The position numbers and the translations under genes were made by a program. Positions 4,934-5,678 of a DNA stretch of 5,678 bases are shown here, piece by piece. Under the pieces are notes generated by a model that saw only the letters and a list, made by a program, of their open reading frames with translations, was not told the origin of the DNA and ran no database searches. Origin of the DNA: an uncultured Clostridia bacterium (GTDB taxonomy: Bacteria > Bacillota > Clostridia > Christensenellales > Borkfalkiaceae); contig CAKQRD010000030.1 of the NCBI GenBank assembly GCA_934271275.1, positions 1 through 5,678 on the forward strand, read 5' to 3'. The stretch's first letter is position 1. Every line of letters starts with the position of its first letter.

Positions 4934-5678
4934 AAGTCGATAAAATAAAGCCCGTACCCGAATACATATTCAAAAAGATTATTCGTTACGATAAGTCCTC
5001 GTATCATACCCATAACGGCAACTCTCGGTTCTATTCGTACCTCTCCAAAAACGACGGGGAACTCGTAAAGATAACCGTGGCGATAAAAAATCATAAAGGC
5101 AAAATCTTCGTAAAGCAGGTAGCGATACACGGTTTACGCTCCGATAAATGCTTCGTTAAAGACCTCGTTTACTACACCGTCGCGGGGTACGTCGTGGGCT
5201 GGCACGAAGAAGGCTTATCACGTTACCCCAAATGGTACGAGGACGGGCGCTGGTATTATGCCGAAGATAAATACTTCGATCCCTTCGCGCCTGTCGTGAA
5301 CATCGAATACCTCGATAAATTCCCAGAATACAAATACGCCGCGGTCAATCTCTATCGAGGCGTAAACGTGCTTAAATACCTTCGTTACTACGAAAAGTAC
5401 CCGCAGATAGAGTATCTTACGAAAGCGGGGTTTACGGGATATGTATTTTCCGTACAGATTTTACGGGAGATCGGTAAGAACAAACGCTTTTGCAAATGGC
5501 TTATGCAAAACCGCAGTGAGATTATCCGGAATGTATATTACGTTGACGTTATTCTCCGCGCGTTCAAAACGGGCAGACCACTCGCCGAATTACAAGCATA
5601 CCGCATACACCGTATGCGACTGCTCAAAGAAGCCGAACCCAAAGAGCTTCGGACGTTCTTTAAGTCTGACATAGAAAG
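4930..5678 (+). CDS. PcfJ-like protein, 3' end beyond the window
   Basis: The reading frame is open from the ATG at 4930 to the right edge, giving 249 complete residues and no stop, so the gene continues. It overlaps the preceding stop by 4 bases (ATGA), and GAGGTGG (4919-4925) provides the ribosome binding site. The sequence resembles PcfJ-like proteins, first named from the conjugation region of the enterococcal plasmid pCF10 and common on Bacillota mobile elements. Typical segments are YLDKFPEYKYAAV (127-139) and YLRYYEKYPQIEYLTKAGF (150-168), followed by a helical, basic stretch to the edge. The N-terminal 50 residues are basic and Tyr-rich. The family's biochemical role is not established. 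The arrangement with a PcfK-like partner directly upstream is the usual one, which supports both calls. Internal frames within 5441-5674 are shadows. Confidence 0.85.
   Translation, partial: MKVDKIKPVPEYIFKKIIRYDKSSYHTHNGNSRFYSYLSKNDGELVKITVAIKNHKGKIFVKQVAIHGLRSDKCFVKDLVYYTVAGYVVGWHEEGLSRYPKWYEDGRWYYAEDKYFDPFAPVVNIEYLDKFPEYKYAAVNLYRGVNVLKYLRYYEKYPQIEYLTKAGFTGYVFSVQILREIGKNKRFCKWLMQNRSEIIRNVYYVDVILRAFKTGRPLAELQAYRIHRMRLLKEAEPKELRTFFKSDIE

Noticed and set aside
4831..5130. Minus-strand open frame of 99 residues across the junction of the last two genes.
   Set aside because: It is antisense to two overlapping, recognised genes and matches nothing known.
5441..5674. Separate 77-residue + strand frame near the right edge.
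   Set aside because: It is out of frame within the PcfJ-like gene, which stays open to the edge and carries family-like motifs.

Overview
The window reads as part of an integrative (probably conjugative or mobilisable) element of a Gram-positive bacterium. A Clostridia-like member of the Bacillota is the most likely host. This is inferred from strong AGGAG-type ribosome binding sites before almost every gene, tight gene packing, mid-range base composition, and gene families typical of Bacillota conjugative elements: an excisionase/tyrosine-integrase pair, ArdA, and PcfK-like and PcfJ-like proteins. All supported genes lie on the + strand and no host housekeeping gene is visible. No tRNA, rRNA, CRISPR array or insertion sequence was found.

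Layout. Positions 1-463 hold no gene; most of this stretch (16-387) is one very long, interrupted inverted repeat. A small excisionase-like DNA-binding protein (464-649) and a complete tyrosine integrase with all expected catalytic residues (652-1929) follow as a two-gene operon. The gap 1930-2185 is again filled by one long interrupted inverted repeat (1931-2177) with a terminator-like hairpin at its tip. Its 5' base is complementary to the ribosome binding site of the next gene.

An accessory operon comes next: two unrecognised small proteins (2186-2512, 2524-2772), an ArdA-type antirestriction protein (2769-3314), and two more unrecognised small proteins (3329-3742, 3743-3952), closed by a terminator-like hairpin across the last stop codon. 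A third block holds a protein joining a PcfK/AcrIIA9-like N-terminus to a stand-alone MutS mismatch-recognition domain (3986-4933). It overlaps by 4 bases a PcfJ-like gene (4930 onward) that runs off the right edge.

How it fits together. Int and the excisionase would move the element in and out of the chromosome. ArdA would protect incoming DNA from type I restriction, and the PcfK/PcfJ pair belongs to the conjugation accessory repertoire. The small proteins around ardA are candidates for further establishment or anti-defence functions, by position only. The least explained features are the two giant hairpins that bracket xis-int, and the PcfK-MutS domain fusion.
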